A stretch of 64,000 nt of DNA from Helianthus annuus (GCF_002127325.2 NC_035437.2:113106801-113170800); one strand, 5' to 3'; shown: positions 24,297 through 35,570, numbered from the stretch's first letter. The notes: a model not told the origin generated them from the sequence alone. Numbers and translations: made by a program.

Positions 24297-25355
24297 ATGG
24301 CTGACCTTCCTATTCATACAATCGTGTTTGAGATATTAACGAGGCTGCCAGCAAAGGATGTAGGTCATTCTAAGAGTGTATGTAAGCAATGGTATGCGTT
24401 ATTGTCAACACAAGATTTCGTAAGGATACATTGTTCTCGCTCATTAGTTTCATCTAACCAGAGAGTTCTACTAATTGACGACCTAACGTGCTCTGTTCGT
24501 CCGATCATCTCTAAATCCAATGACTATGGGCCAAGCTCCATAGTTACATTTCCATTCCATCACCAAAATAATGATGTCTCAATACTTTCACATTTGAATG
24601 GATTGTTGTGTGTTTGCTTGAATCATACATACGAGCTGCTTCTTTGGAATCCAACAACTACTGCTTTCAAGCGTTTGTCAACTCCTGATTCTCATGGATT
24701 CTATATAAATAACCTTGATGCCGTTGGTTTGTACGTTGACGCTGACGATGATTACAAGGTCTTGGATATAAAGCGTAGGAGTGGTGTACTTGGTGTCTAT
24801 GTTTATTCTAGGGAAGTAGACTCTTGGAGAAATATTCCTTTCATAACAAGACAAGAGTACCTAAGCCCTCATTTCAATTGGTCAGCTGGCACATTTTGTG
24901 GTGGTACTCTATATTTCACTGTTTGCGAATGTTGGCTTGGAGGTACGAAAAGGGTGATTTGTTTTGATGTTAATTCGGAGCAGTTCAAGGAGATAATCTT
25001 TCCACCCGTTCCTTCTATAGGAATGGTTCAAGGTGTTTTAGTTAATGTAAAAAATGTGCTTCACATGTTTGCTAGCACTGGCATGTTTGAGATGACAATT
25101 GACCTATGGACACTACAAGGGGATTACTGGATTAAGGTCTTATCATGTCCTCCGATCCCCCCGATATCATTATCATTGTGGTGCGATATAACACATTATG
25201 TGACAAATGGTAATTGGTTTGTGATGACTAAATTAGGGAAGTTGTTTACAATTGAAATGGATATGAAGCCCTTCGAATGTTTTTATCCCGTTTCTTGGTT
25301 TCGAGGTTTTAAGGGTGCGGTGTTTGTGCAGACCATTGTTTCACCAAGTATTTAG
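24297..25355 (+). CDS. F-box protein of the F-box-associated (FBA) type
   Basis: 352 codons in one exon from ATG 24297. Residues 1-45 are an F-box (LPIHTIVFEILTRLPAKDV ... SVCKQWYALLS), which in plants docks the protein to SKP1 in an SCF ubiquitin ligase. Residues about 95-330 look like the beta-propeller-like associated domain that holds the substrate (LLLWNPTTTAFKRL, VLGVYVYSREVDSWRNI, GGTLYFTV, VICFDVNSEQFKEI). The reading frame is intact. It lies 278 bases after the RPA-like gene and 250 bases before the Helitron Rep gene, all on the same strand, so it is probably a captured host gene. The substrate is unknown. Confidence 0.85.
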   Translation: MADLPIHTIVFEILTRLPAKDVGHSKSVCKQWYALLSTQDFVRIHCSRSLVSSNQRVLLIDDLTCSVRPIISKSNDYGPSSIVTFPFHHQNNDVSILSHLNGLLCVCLNHTYELLLWNPTTTAFKRLSTPDSHGFYINNLDAVGLYVDADDDYKVLDIKRRSGVLGVYVYSREVDSWRNIPFITRQEYLSPHFNWSAGTFCGGTLYFTVCECWLGGTKRVICFDVNSEQFKEIIFPPVPSIGMVQGVLVNVKNVLHMFASTGMFEMTIDLWTLQGDYWIKVLSCPPIPPISLSLWCDITHYVTNGNWFVMTKLGKLFTIEMDMKPFECFYPVSWFRGFKGAVFVQTIVSPSI

Positions 25356-25606
25356 ATTGGCTTTCACTTAATGTTATCATTATGTATGTCAATGTTTTAA
25401 GGATTTGTGTTTTTTTTTTCTCTAAGTCATGATATTCCGTTTAAGTCATGTATTTAAATGTTATCATTATGTATTTCAATGTTATCATTCGGTTTGTTTT
25501 TCTCTAAGTTATGTGTTGGAATGTTGTTATGATTTGAGAATTTCATCATCTATGATAACTCTCTTTTATTTAATTTGCAAGGTATTTGTCATTTTATCAA
25601 TTTACA
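25356..25606 (+). other. AT-rich 3' flank of the F-box gene
   Basis: No gene. It contains short repeats of AATGTTATCATTATGTAT and TTTCTCTAAGTYATG, and ends at the presumed start of the Rep-helicase gene. Confidence 0.4.
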
Positions 25607-26896
25607 ATGACTAATGGACTCTCAAACCCTCGAAATCATGCTTCTAGCTCGAGTGCATCTACTAAAGCTGAAAAATGAAAAGAGTATCAAAAAAGATACT
25701 ATGCTGCACGCAAAGAAAATAACAAAGTATCTAAATTTGGGAGTGGTGACGCCCCCCAAAGTGCTTCATCAATATCTTTAATGAATAATAGGTCAACAGA
25801 AAGGACACCGTTAAGAAGTTTACAAACTAACATTACTCAATTTCCACAAACAACAAATGAGAACGCCTCAAGTGTTTCTACTACAAAATGCAAGGAGTAC
25901 AATAAAGGATGTTCTAATACACCAAACGATAATGGAATGCGTATTTCAAATGGCAGTCAAGTCAACCAAACCCCGATAGATGATGTTACGCCGACAACCA
26001 CATTCCCATCTGTAATTGACGTAGTCAGGCATAGAACATCACGAGGTTTCTATTTATTTAACAATGATTTCTTTTTCGAACTTGACATCTTTTACAACCT
26101 TCATTACTTAATACACCAATTTTTTTAGGTATTCAAATTCATCCGCGTACTTTATTACCCCAATTTGCTGAAGTAGTTGATCAACCTTCCCTCCAACATG
26201 GGAGCGTAGAAGATGATCCTTATAATTTTGTTTACAATGGTGTACCTGGAGAGCATCGTGTTTTAAAGGAACGAGGCGCATGTCCTAATTGTGGAGCAAA
26301 ACGATTTCAATTTGAATTTGATACCTTTTGTTGTATGAGTGGGAAAACCGTGTTAGCAAACTTAGAAATTCCAGAGGAATTGTACCGACTTTTCACGTCT
26401 CAAGATGAAATTGGAGATATGTTTAGGCAAAACATCTGTGCTTATAACACCAATTTTTCTTTTGCCTCAATGGGTGTGACATTGGATGATACATTGAACA
26501 ATATGAGAGACGGCGTATATACTTTTCGTGCACATAAAGGAATATATCACAGAATCGACCAATTAGTTCCGAGGGATGGGACTCCTAGGTACTTGCAGTT
26601 GTATTTTTACGATCCTGATACTGAGTTAGATCACAGATTCCGATGGCCAAATCTTGATCGGCGTATTACTCAGATTTTAACACGCGTTCTTTCTACAAAC
26701 CCATATGTCGATACATTTAGAAGACTTGCGGAACTAGGACCTCTGGACAACTATAGAGTCACTTTGAATACTTCGGTTGAACTTGACCAAAGGGTGTACA
26801 ACCGACCAACGACATCGGAGGTATATAATATTATATTAATTGCAATTATTTAATAGTATTGCTTATTTTACTTACTTATAGTTCACAATTATATAG

Positions 26897-28686
26897 GTTG
26901 CTGGTATTTGGGTTGAAGGTAATGACAATATCACTTCGTATAAACGAAGTATTGTAGTGTACGGTAGGTCTGAATATAGACAAACTATTCAGCCGTACTT
27001 CAGTTGTTACGATCCATTGTCGTATCCTCTATTTTTTCCTAATGGTGAGTCGGGTTGGCATGCTAACATACCACGTCAAGGAGTATCAATCAATGAGGTT
27101 CGCAACAATGACAACATCGAAGGAGAAATGGAAGGTACCAACAATTTGTTATCCTTTTTAAGTGAAGATCATAAAAATAGCGTAATGCGTTTTATTTTTA
27201 TTAACTGTTTGTTTTTAATACATCTTCATCGTTCAGAGGCTAACACACGAAGTGGTAGAACAACCGTGGCTATGCGAGAGTACTACTGTTACAAGTTCCA
27301 GATTTGATCTACCGATAATGTGCTTTTGTTCGGTGGTAGGCTGCTACAGCAGTTTGTGGTTGATGTTTACATCAAAATTGAGACGTCACGCTTAGAATTT
27401 TGTGAGAGAAACCAGGATAAGATTCGGGCCGAATTGTACCAAGGTATTGTGGATTGCGTCAATACTGGCGAGGTTCATGCAAACAGAGTCGGGAAAAGAA
27501 TTGCGTTGCCTGCATCTTTCATCGGGGGGCCTCGCGACATGCGACGTCGGTTTCTAGATGCGATGACGTTAGTTCAAGACGACGGCAAGCCTGATGTATT
27601 CCTTACAATGACATGTAATCCTAAGTGGCCTGAGATATGTGATAACTTACATGTTGGTCAAACTGCTACAGATCGTCCAGACCTTGTTTCAAGAGTGTTC
27701 CGGGCTAAATTAGAAGATCTTAAGGATCAACTCTTCAAGAAACATGTCCTCGGGGAAGTTAAGGCATACGTCTATGTCATTGAATTTCAAAAGCGGGGTT
27801 TGCCGCACGCACATTTTCTCCTAATCATGTACCCGCAACACAAGATCAATAACGCGGACCATTATGATAAGGTTGTGTGTGCTGAAATTCCTAACAAACT
27901 AACAATCCCAGATTGCATGAGATGGTTGTCAAGCACATGATTCACGGTCCTTGCGGCAATTTACGATCAAGCAGTCCTTGTATGCAGGGTGATCCTAAAA
28001 TTTGTCGTTTTCGCTATCCTAGACAATTTAACGAACAGACGACACAAGGAGAAGATTCGTATCCGTTGTATCGAAGGAGAGACACCGGGATAGAAGTGGA
28101 CCTACGAGGATAAACACTTGATAATAGATGGGTGGTCCCATATAACCCAAGGCTTTTGATGATGTTTAACTGCCACATGAATGTTGAAGTTTGCTCAAGT
28201 ATAAAATCTGTGAAATATCTTTTCAAATATGTTTATAAAGGACATGACAAACAGGTTATTCAAGTCGATCAAAGTGAGCCAGGGGTTGTTATTAATGAGA
28301 TAAAAAGATTTCAAGATGCACGCTACATATCGCCCCCAGAGGCTATGTGGCGCACTTTTTCCTTCTCTCTTTCTCAAATCTTTCCTGCTGTTCTAGCCTT
28401 ACAACTTCATCTCCCAAATAATCAGATGGTTAGATTTAGAGATGATGACTTGATGCCTAATATTGTTGATAGGGAAAGGGATAAGAGAACCATGCTAACA
28501 GCATTTTTTGATCAGAATAGAAACGATGAAACAGCAAGGGTACATTTGTATAAAGATTTTCCAAAACACTTTACTTGGAATGGAAGCACACGCCGTTGGA
28601 GTCGTCGTTTCGGTAAAAACAAAGAGGTCGTATCGTTTCCGCTAATCCAGCCGAAGGAGAAAGGTACTACTTACGCCTACTTTTGA
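26897..28686 (+). pseudogene. Rep (HUH nuclease) part of the Helitron gene
   Basis: After the YPLFFPNGESGWH region and REYYCYKFQI comes the nuclease core. The HUH motif PHAHFLLIM has its His-Ala-His at 27806-27814, and a tyrosine cluster KYLFKYVYKG near 28212-28241 fits the two-Tyr nicking motif. These residues cut and rejoin the Helitron end during rolling-circle transfer. TGA 27305-27307, a one-base frameshift near 27912 and TAA 28111-28113 split it, although motif residues themselves are kept. Confidence 0.85.
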
Positions 28687-29167
28687 CAAATGTCAGAGGG
28701 CCTACTTCTTTTGAACATCTTTGCACAGTTAATGGTCAACGGTGTGCGACATTTCGGAAAGCAGCTCTTGAGTTAGGCTTAATAGAAGACGATGAATATC
28801 TATCACAATGTCTCAAAGAAGCCTCTACGTTTTAGTTTCCCAATGCTCTTAGAAGGTTATTTGCGACCATAATGATTTTTTGCCAACCTGGAGAGATATT
28901 CGAAAGTTATGGAATGACCACTTTGATTCACTATCTGAAGATCATCGGTTACACTGTCAAAGTATAGAACGAGTTCAAAATATGGTTCTTACCGAAATAA
29001 GTGTCTTGGTACAATCCATGGGTAAAAATTTCAATGAATTCGACCTTCCTAAGATAACAGACGATGTTAACTTACAAGATGCAGGTTATCGTGAGTTACA
29101 AGAAGAGTATGGGATTGTTTTGGAACCTGAACACTTGAGTGCCAAACATTCACTTAATCCGGACTAA

Positions 29168-30544
29168 AAAAACGTGTTTGTTGAGATCATGAGGCATGTT
29201 GATAATGATCTTCCAGGCGTGTTCTTTATTGATGGTCCAGGTGAAACTGGAAAAACATTTTTGTACATTGCCTTGCTTGCTGAAATTCAGTCAGGTGTTC
29301 TTATTGCTCTCGCAACAGCTTCATCAGGTGCAGCGGCTAATAATATGCCAGGAGGTAGAACGGCTCACTCGAGATTCAAGATTCCTCTTAATCTTGAAAA
29401 TAATTCAATGTGCAATATTAAAAAACAGAGTGGGGCCGCTAAACTGATTCGCTCTGCCAAAATAATCATATGGGATGAAGCGTCGATGGCTAAACGACAA
29501 GCGATAGAGGCAGTCGATCGTACATTCCAAGACATTATAGGTGTTAGTCTCCCATTTGGTGGAAAGATAATGGTTATGGGAGGTGACTTCAGACAGGTGT
29601 TTCCGGTTATTAAACGTGGCACTCGAGCACAGATTGTAGACTCCAGCGTACGAATGTCACCTCTTTGGTCTTTGACTAAGAAGATGCGGTTGACCATAAA
29701 TATGAGAGCGCTGAAAGATCCATGGTTTTCTAAAATTCTTTTAAGAGTCGGCGATGGAACTGAATTACCAATCGAAGGAAACTATATCCGCATACCCGAT
29801 GACATGACAATTCAGTGCAACAACAGAGAAAACGCTATAAAAGAATTGATCCATGCCATCTTTCCATCAATTGAAGATAATGTATATTCTTCAGATTATA
29901 AAATCTCTAGAGCAATATTGTCCACTAAAAATGATAGTGTTGACGAGATTAATAATCAAATGATTGAAATTTTTCAAGGGGAGGAAAAAGTTTATTACAG
30001 TTTTGATGAAGCTGAAGACGATCAGCGCAACTTCTATCCGGTCGAGTTCTTAAATTTGCTAAATGTTAGTGGTTTGCCGCCTCATAAGCTTCATTTAAAA
30101 ATTGGATGCCCAATAATATTGTTACGTAATATCGATCCATCACATGGCCTGTGTAATGGCACGCGGTTGATATGTAAGGGTTTCATGCGAAATGTTATTG
30201 ATGCGGAAATTGCAGTTGGTCAACATGCCGGAAAAAGAGTTTTTTTGCCAAGAATCCCTCTAACCCTTTCTGAAGATGACATGTTCCCATTCAAGCTGAA
30301 AAGAAAACAATTTCCAATTTGACTTAGCTTTTCCATGACGATTAATAAAGCTCAAGGTCAAACAATTCCGAACGTTGGTATTTATCTACCGGATTCTGTA
30401 TTTTCACATGGACAACTTTATGTCGCGTTATCAAGAGGGATTTCAAGACAAAGTACGAAGGTGTTGGTACATCTCGCGAAAGAATTCAAACAACGCGGAG
30501 TTTACACATCAAATGTTGTCTACCAGGAAGTGTTGCGTGATTAA
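29168..30544 (+). pseudogene. Pif1-family helicase part of the Helitron gene
   Basis: The longest open piece is 29174-30322 (382 codons). Walker A reads GPGETGKT at 29234-29257, where the family has GPGGTGKT; Gly to Glu needs one G-to-A change and probably harms ATP binding. Walker B IIWDEASM, the GGDFRQV motif and a TINMR motif follow. After TGA 30320-30322 the same frame carries the last motifs (TINKAQGQTIPNVGIYLP ... LYVALSRG) to the stop at 30544. This helicase would unwind the Helitron strand in the 5'-3' direction. Confidence 0.88.
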
Positions 30545-30950
30545 TTAATCGCATCCATATAACGAAGGTAAGTTAGTAGATTTTGTGCCTTATTTGCTTC
30601 CAGAAATTACTTTTTAATTACTATTTTAAAGCACCTGTAAGCGTGTAACATTTTTTTATGTGTCGAAATCTGGTACAGGAGAGGAGAAGATACAAGAAAG
30701 TCATAAGCGAACGGATGTATTGGTAAAACAGGAAGAGATACAAGACTCCCCGCATTTTATTTTTATTGTTTTGTCCAGCTACTTGACTGTTTTGAACTCT
30801 TCTTGTTTTTAATTACATCTACTTCCTTGTTTTGTACTATTCTTGTAGAAGATCACCAATAAGAAAACTAACTTAAGTACTATACGATATATCACGAGAC
30901 GACGACGGATAAACTAACGGTAAACGAGTATCCTATTGTAAATCGCCACT

Positions 30951-30979
30951 CCCGCCGCATCGCGCGGGTAAGTGACTAG
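30951..30979 (+). other. Helitron 3' terminus (hairpin plus CTAG)
   Basis: CCCGC, an 8-nt loop and GCGGG form a GC-rich hairpin ending 11 bases before the CTAG end; the next base is T. Hairpin spacing and the CTRR end are the standard Helitron signature. It acts as a terminator of rolling-circle transfer. Confidence 0.88.
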
Positions 30980-30980
30980 T

Positions 30981-31003
30981 ATCTATCTATCTATCTATCT
31001 ATC

Positions 31004-31034
<31 letters not shown>
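30981..31034. repeat. Microsatellite (TATC)n then (TA)n
   Basis: About five TATC units followed by a TA run and a short TG run. It begins directly after the Helitron end and borders the first foldback element. Confidence 0.9.
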
Positions 31035-31050
31035 GTGTGTGTGTTTGTAG

Positions 31051-32063
31051 AAGAAGGATCCGTTAGGAACCACCATTTATTGCGAGAACCGCGAGCACGA
31101 GTGTGAACACAACCAAAAAATACCTAAGCAAATAAAAAAAGATAAACTCAATTTTTTTTAATATTTAAAAAAAATCGCTATATTTCATCATAAAAAACAA
31201 AAACCAAAAAATAATCGAGTTACAATTATCCTTGCACATGTGCATATGTATCATTTCTTTGACAAATTCCGTAATACATTACTAATATTAGACAATTGCA
31301 CTTTCATTTACACTACTTTTTTACATTAACAATATTAGAAATGCATATGTGCATCTATATGTATTAACTTGTTATAACATTAACAATATTAGAAATGCAT
31401 ATGTGCATCTATATGTAATAACATGTTATAATGTGTTTTGGTACAACACTTTGAATACACTTTCCCTTTCATTTATCATACCATCCATAATACACTACCA
31501 TTACCTCCTACCATCCATAATACAATACCATTACCTCCTACCATCCATAATACAATACCATTACCAACATTTCACTTTATTACATGTACATCAACACCCT
31601 TTATACCATCCAAACAACATATTATATCATAAAGTGACAACTATAATCAAACCATCAACCGGTAGATATAACTAACCAAAAAACAGGTATATGGGCCTCA
31701 TCATTTAAAAATACAAACTTTTTGTAACAAAACACGTTATATCATGGTTATACAAATGATGCACATGTGCATTTTTAATATTGGTAATGTAAAAAGTAGT
31801 GTATTGCGGATGGTAATGTAAATGAAAGTGCATTTGCTACTACTAGTAATATATCACCGAATTTGTCCAAGAAATGATACATATGTATATTGCATCCATA
31901 ATTGTTACTTGAAAAAAAAGGTTTTTTTTTGTAACGAAATATAGCGATTTTTTTTAAATATTAAAAAAAATTGTGGGTGTTTTTTAGATTATTTTAGGTA
32001 TTTTTTGTGTTCATATTGTTCCTCGCGATTCTCGCAATAATGGTGGTTTCCGCCTGAACCCTA
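31051..32063. mobile_element. Foldback element F1
   Basis: The left arm (GGAACCACCATTTATTGCG, then GAACCGCGAG) is matched in inverted orientation by the right arm ending near 32055 (CTCGCAATAATGGTGGTTTCC). The arms extend at least 250 bases, pairing for example AAGAAATGATACATATG near 31875 with CATATGTATCATTTCTTT near 31243. The loop has a 54-bp duplication (31325-31430) and a 32-bp triplication (31481-31570, ACCATCCATAATAC units). No protein is credible. TA- or CA-repeats flank it. Confidence 0.7.
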
Positions 32064-32100
32064 CCCCCCCCCCCCCCACACACACACACACATATATATA

Positions 32101-32599
32101 TAGGGAGAAGATCATGCGAGAACCACCACTTATTGTGAGAACCGCGAGAACCAATGTGAACACACCAAAAATGCCTAAAAATAGCTAAAAATCACACAAA
32201 AATTTTTTTTAATATTTTTTATATAAAAATCGCTACTTTTCGAAGCCAAAAAAATTTAAAAAAAAATTTTTTTTTTTTGCACTAAAAGTAGCGATTTGAG
32301 CATAAAAAATATTAAAAAAAAATTTTTTCAGATTTTTTTAGGTTTTTTGGGGGTTTAGTTTTTAGCATTTTAGCATTTTAGCTTGGGGGGGGGGGGGGTT
32401 TAGGTTTTTGGGGGGTGGGGGAGGGGGGGTTTAGGTTTTGGGGGGGGTTATGTTTTTTTTTTTTTTTTGGGGGTGGGGGGTTTAGGATTTTTGGGGGGGT
32501 GGGGTTAGGTTTTTTTTAGGGTTTTTTTAGCTATTTTAGGTTGTGTTCACATTGGTTCTCAAGGTTCTCACAATAAAGGTGGTTCTCGCATGAGCCCCT

Positions 32600-32604
<5 letters not shown>
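32101..32604. mobile_element. Foldback element F2
   Basis: The left arm TAGGGAGAAGATCATGCGAG with GAACCACCACTTATTG mirrors the right arm ending near 32604. Internal GAGAACCGCGAGAACCAATG pairs with CATTGGTTCTCAAGGTTCTC. The loop is a G-rich run (32385-32510). It is flanked by TA repeats on both sides and related in arm sequence to F1 and F4. Confidence 0.7.

Positions 32605-32692
<88 letters not shown>
32603..32692. repeat. Pure (TA)n microsatellite, about 88 bp
   Basis: Uninterrupted TA run between foldback elements F2 and F3. Apparent Tyr-Ile reading frames across it are meaningless. Confidence 0.95.
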
Positions 32693-32695
<3 letters not shown>

Positions 32696-33088
32696 GGCTG
32701 CTAAAATGAAAGCCACCCTGAGTTGTAAGAACCGTGAGAACCACACCATCCGGGTCGCCGTTTACCATGATTTTTTTTACAACTAGATGTGTATATTATA
32801 AAAACATCCGTAAAAAAAAATTTAAACGCCCCCCCCCCCCGAGGGGGTAGTTTTTTACACCACAAGTTTGGTGTTTTTTTTTTTGTTTTCTTTTTTTTTC
32901 ACCGAACTTGTGGTGTAAAAAACTACCCCCTCGGGGGGGGGGGGGGGGGCGTTTAAATTTTTTTTTTGACGGATGTGTTTATAATATACACATCTAGTTG
33001 TAAAAAAATCATGGTAAACGGCGACCCGGATGGTGTGGTTCTCGCGGTTCTTACAACTCGGGGTGGTTTTCATTCTAGCGGCTCCCTA
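32692..33088. mobile_element. Foldback element F3, near-perfect long palindrome
   Basis: Arms of roughly 190 bases (for example ACCATCCGGGTCGCCGTTTA and its inverse near 33012) pair almost completely around a short T-rich centre near 32875-32898. It is flanked by TA runs. No coding capacity. Confidence 0.8.
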
Positions 33089-33100
33089 TATATATATATA

Positions 33101-33664
33101 TAGTTATAGTAGTATGATCCGTTCGGAACCATCTTTTATTGCGAGAAACGCGAGAACCAATGTTAACACACAACCAAAATACCTAAAAAATCTAAAAAAC
33201 CACACAATTTTTTTAATATAGTTTAATAAAAATCGCTAATTTCTGTCAATAATAAAAAATTAAAAACATTTATTTTTTTTAATCCTAAAACTAGCGATTT
33301 TTATGAAAAAATAAAAAAAATTGTGCGTTTTTAGATTTTTAGGGGTTTAGATTTATGGTTTAGTTTTTAGCATTTAGGTTGGATGTGGTGGTGGTGGGGG
33401 GGGGGGGGGTTAGGTTTTTGGGGGGTGGAGGGGTTAGGTTTTTGAGGGGTTTAGCTTTATGGTTTAGTTTTTAACATTTAGCTTGGGGGGTTTAGGTTTT
33501 GTTTTTTTTCCGCGGGGGGGGGGGGGGGGGGTTGGGTTTTTTTGGGGGGGTGGGTGGGGGTTAGGTTTTTTTAGGTTTTGGGTTATGTAGTGGGTTTATT
33601 TTGTTATGTTCACATTGGTTCTCGTGGTTCTCGCAATAAAAGTGATTCTTGCAATAATCCTACC
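33101..33664. mobile_element. Foldback element F4
   Basis: The left arm (ATCCGTTCGGAACCATCTTT, GAGAACCAATGTTAACAC) is matched inversely by the right arm (GTTCACATTGGTTCTCG, AAAAGTGATTCTTGC) ending before a TA run at 33664. The loop is again G-rich (33390-33600). Confidence 0.7.
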
Positions 33665-33673
33665 ATATATATA

Positions 33674-35570
33674 TAGGGTCAGAATTTACAGAAAACGGTG
33701 AAAAGTGTGAGAACGTTGAGAACGTTGAGAACGCTTGTGGATCGTCCGATCAAAACAATCCATGGACTAGATTGTGCAGTGGCATTTTCGTAAATAACAT
33801 CAATATTATTATGTGGGACGTGCTTCATTAAGGGTAAAAGGGTCTTTTACCACTCATATTTTCAAAACGCCATCAAATGATAAAACGCCATTAAAAACAA
33901 AACGCCAAAAATTAAAAATAAAACGCGTTGAATATTACAGGAAGATGAAACAACACAAATAACTGAATTTCAGCTATTAACATTTATTAGAAGAAATTCC
34001 CCCCTAAATTACGCGTCAAAAACATCATTATATAAACAAAGGTAAAACATAGCTTACATAATCACTTCAATCTATCCATTTTCTACAAAAAAAAAAAATA
34101 AAAAAATCGTTAACCAAAAACGCCAATTTAAACAAAACACCAAAAATGGCAACAATTGTTTCGTGGAGATACACTCTGGGAATCAGGCGATACGTCCTCC
34201 ATTTTGACAACAGAAGGAGGGTGTATGTTAAGACGGTCAGGGCAATTCTGATGATGGAAGAAGAGATACAGAGGCAAATCTTATCCATTGGCATCGCTCT
34301 AGACAACGAACGCCATGAAATGCATATGCTTATGAAAGCATTAACCAGCAAATTTGGACCAATCAAAGGAGATGTGAAGCCAGACCCTATAATGACATCA
34401 TGGCGTTTTGATGATGAAACAGACATGGTGACGGTTACATACGATAGCGGAGAGCTGGAAGTCTACTGGCTAGAGAACATCATGACAAAGAAGCGACTGG
34501 TTTCAGGGAAGAATTGCATAACGTCACTTGTACCAACACAGAAATAGACTCAAAATTGGAGTTAATGCAAGGCATGTTCAGGTGGAGGCTTTAGAATCTT
34601 TAGGAACAAGAAGCTGATGAAGGTGAATGTGATGACATGGATGAAGATCAAGATGAAGACTCCGAGGAGGAAGAAGATGACACAAGTGATGGATACTATT
34701 CAGATAAAGTACCTTCTAACGAAGGATTTTAATTTTTTTTCCTCTTTTTTTTCTTCTATGTAATCTTCTTTTTTTAAGATAATTAAATGATATATTTCTA
34801 TCTTTATTAGCAAAACGCCAAAATAATACTAAAAATGGTTAACCCTAATAAAACGCCAAAAATAACAAAAATTATTTTTCCTGCTTAATATTTTATTTAC
34901 TCCGTTATTGTATTTTGTCATGTTGGTCTGCAATAAGGCCATTTAAAAAAACGCCAAACTTAGAAGATGGGACGTCTATAACCTATAAAACTGATAAAAG
35001 CTGATCAACACAGTAAATACAAAAACAGTAACTGAAAAGACAGTTACTTTATTACTGTCATTTATTACAATAAAAAGTCTCGTCTAAACTACGCGCCAAA
35101 AAAACTTCTATAAGAGAGGGGTCTATACACAATGAAATTAATCACCTAGAAAAACACAAAAAACGTCATATCCTCTAGAAACCACTCACTTTAAAACGCC
35201 ACAGATGGCAAAGGTTTCACTGAAATGGATCCTTTTTTCTGAGGGGGTTAACTCAATAATATTTTGCTGAATGAGATGGACAAATATTCAAGAAAAAGAG
35301 ACCGATGACAGTGATATGCCATCATGTGAGCTTTGTTCTTGATGATTATAGGCATGGAAGAAAGGGTTCAACACAAGAATAAAATCTTATTTTGGACTCC
35401 ATTATTACAAATAGCATTAAGCAAGAGTTGATCTTTATGACATGCCACCAAACAAGAATATCACATCAAAAAACAGGACGCCACTAAGCAGCTTCTTATG
35501 AAAAAGACGGGGTTTATGTATTAGATGACGTATGAAACAATTGAGTTTTATTATGATCAAAGCCTCAGAT
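33674..35570. other. Unclassified repeat-like stretch with recurring AACGCC motifs
   Basis: It begins TAGGGTCAG after a TA run, followed by GAGAACGTTGAGAACGTTGAG. The heptamer AAACGCC (and ACGCGCC/ACGCGTC variants) recurs at least ten times, in three clusters near 33867-33930, 34120-34140 and 34810-35210. Apart from the ORF at 34146-34547 and an acidic reading frame after it, I see no gene. No terminal repeats were found, so the element class is open. Confidence 0.45.
34146..34547 (+). CDS. Small protein of unknown function
   Basis: 133 codons from ATG 34146 to TAG. It has basic segments (RRYVLHFDNRRRVYVK), a helical middle (MMEEEIQRQILSIGIALDNERHEMHMLMKAL) and an Asp/Glu-containing C-terminal part. 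In another frame, 34555-34731 encodes a very acidic tail (DMDEDQDEDSEEEEDD ... SNEGF) after two stops, so the real protein may have been longer and is now broken. I recognise no domain. The AACGCC-rich surroundings suggest it belongs to a repeat element. Confidence 0.4.
   Translation: MATIVSWRYTLGIRRYVLHFDNRRRVYVKTVRAILMMEEEIQRQILSIGIALDNERHEMHMLMKALTSKFGPIKGDVKPDPIMTSWRFDDETDMVTVTYDSGELEVYWLENIMTKKRLVSGKNCITSLVPTQK

Larger units (their letters stand above)
25607..30544 (+). pseudogene. Helitron Rep-helicase gene, decayed
   Basis: Remains of one large gene in several exons. Introns 26046-26128 and 26821-26896 have GT-AG borders and keep the frame. Breaks in family-conserved sequence are stops at 25676 (TGA), 27305 (TGA), 28111 (TAA), 28833 (TAG), 29165 (TAA) and 30320 (TGA), and frameshifts near 27912, 28623 and 28894. 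Domain order is normal: N-terminal Helitron-like region, HUH Rep nuclease, then a Pif1-family helicase. Each stop is one C-to-T step from the residue I expect (Gln or Arg). The gene cannot make a full protein, so any movement of the element would need help in trans. Confidence 0.88.
11216..30979 (+). mobile_element. Helitron B carrying RPA-like, F-box and Rep-helicase genes (5' end tentative)
   Basis: The right end is strong: hairpin CCCGC...GCGGG at 30951-30968, 7 nt, CTAG at 30976-30979, then T in the flank. A Rep (HUH) and Pif1-like helicase frame precedes it on the same strand, as in autonomous plant Helitrons, which move by rolling-circle replication and insert between A and T. The left end is proposed at 11216 (A|TCTATTATAAAAATAGGG), because it has the TC start and the flanking A, and because an RPA-like gene, a usual Helitron passenger in plants, follows. 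Without elements C and D it would be about 9.6 kb. A shorter element starting between the RPA-like gene and the Rep gene cannot be excluded. Confidence 0.6.

Noticed and set aside
31349..31675. A 108-codon frame in foldback F1
   Set aside because: It is produced by tandem repeats (ACCATCCATAATAC) in the loop and has low complexity; no gene support.
32531..32768. Reading frames rich in Tyr-Ile across 32603-32692
   Set aside because: They are translations of a (TA)n microsatellite and carry no coding signal.
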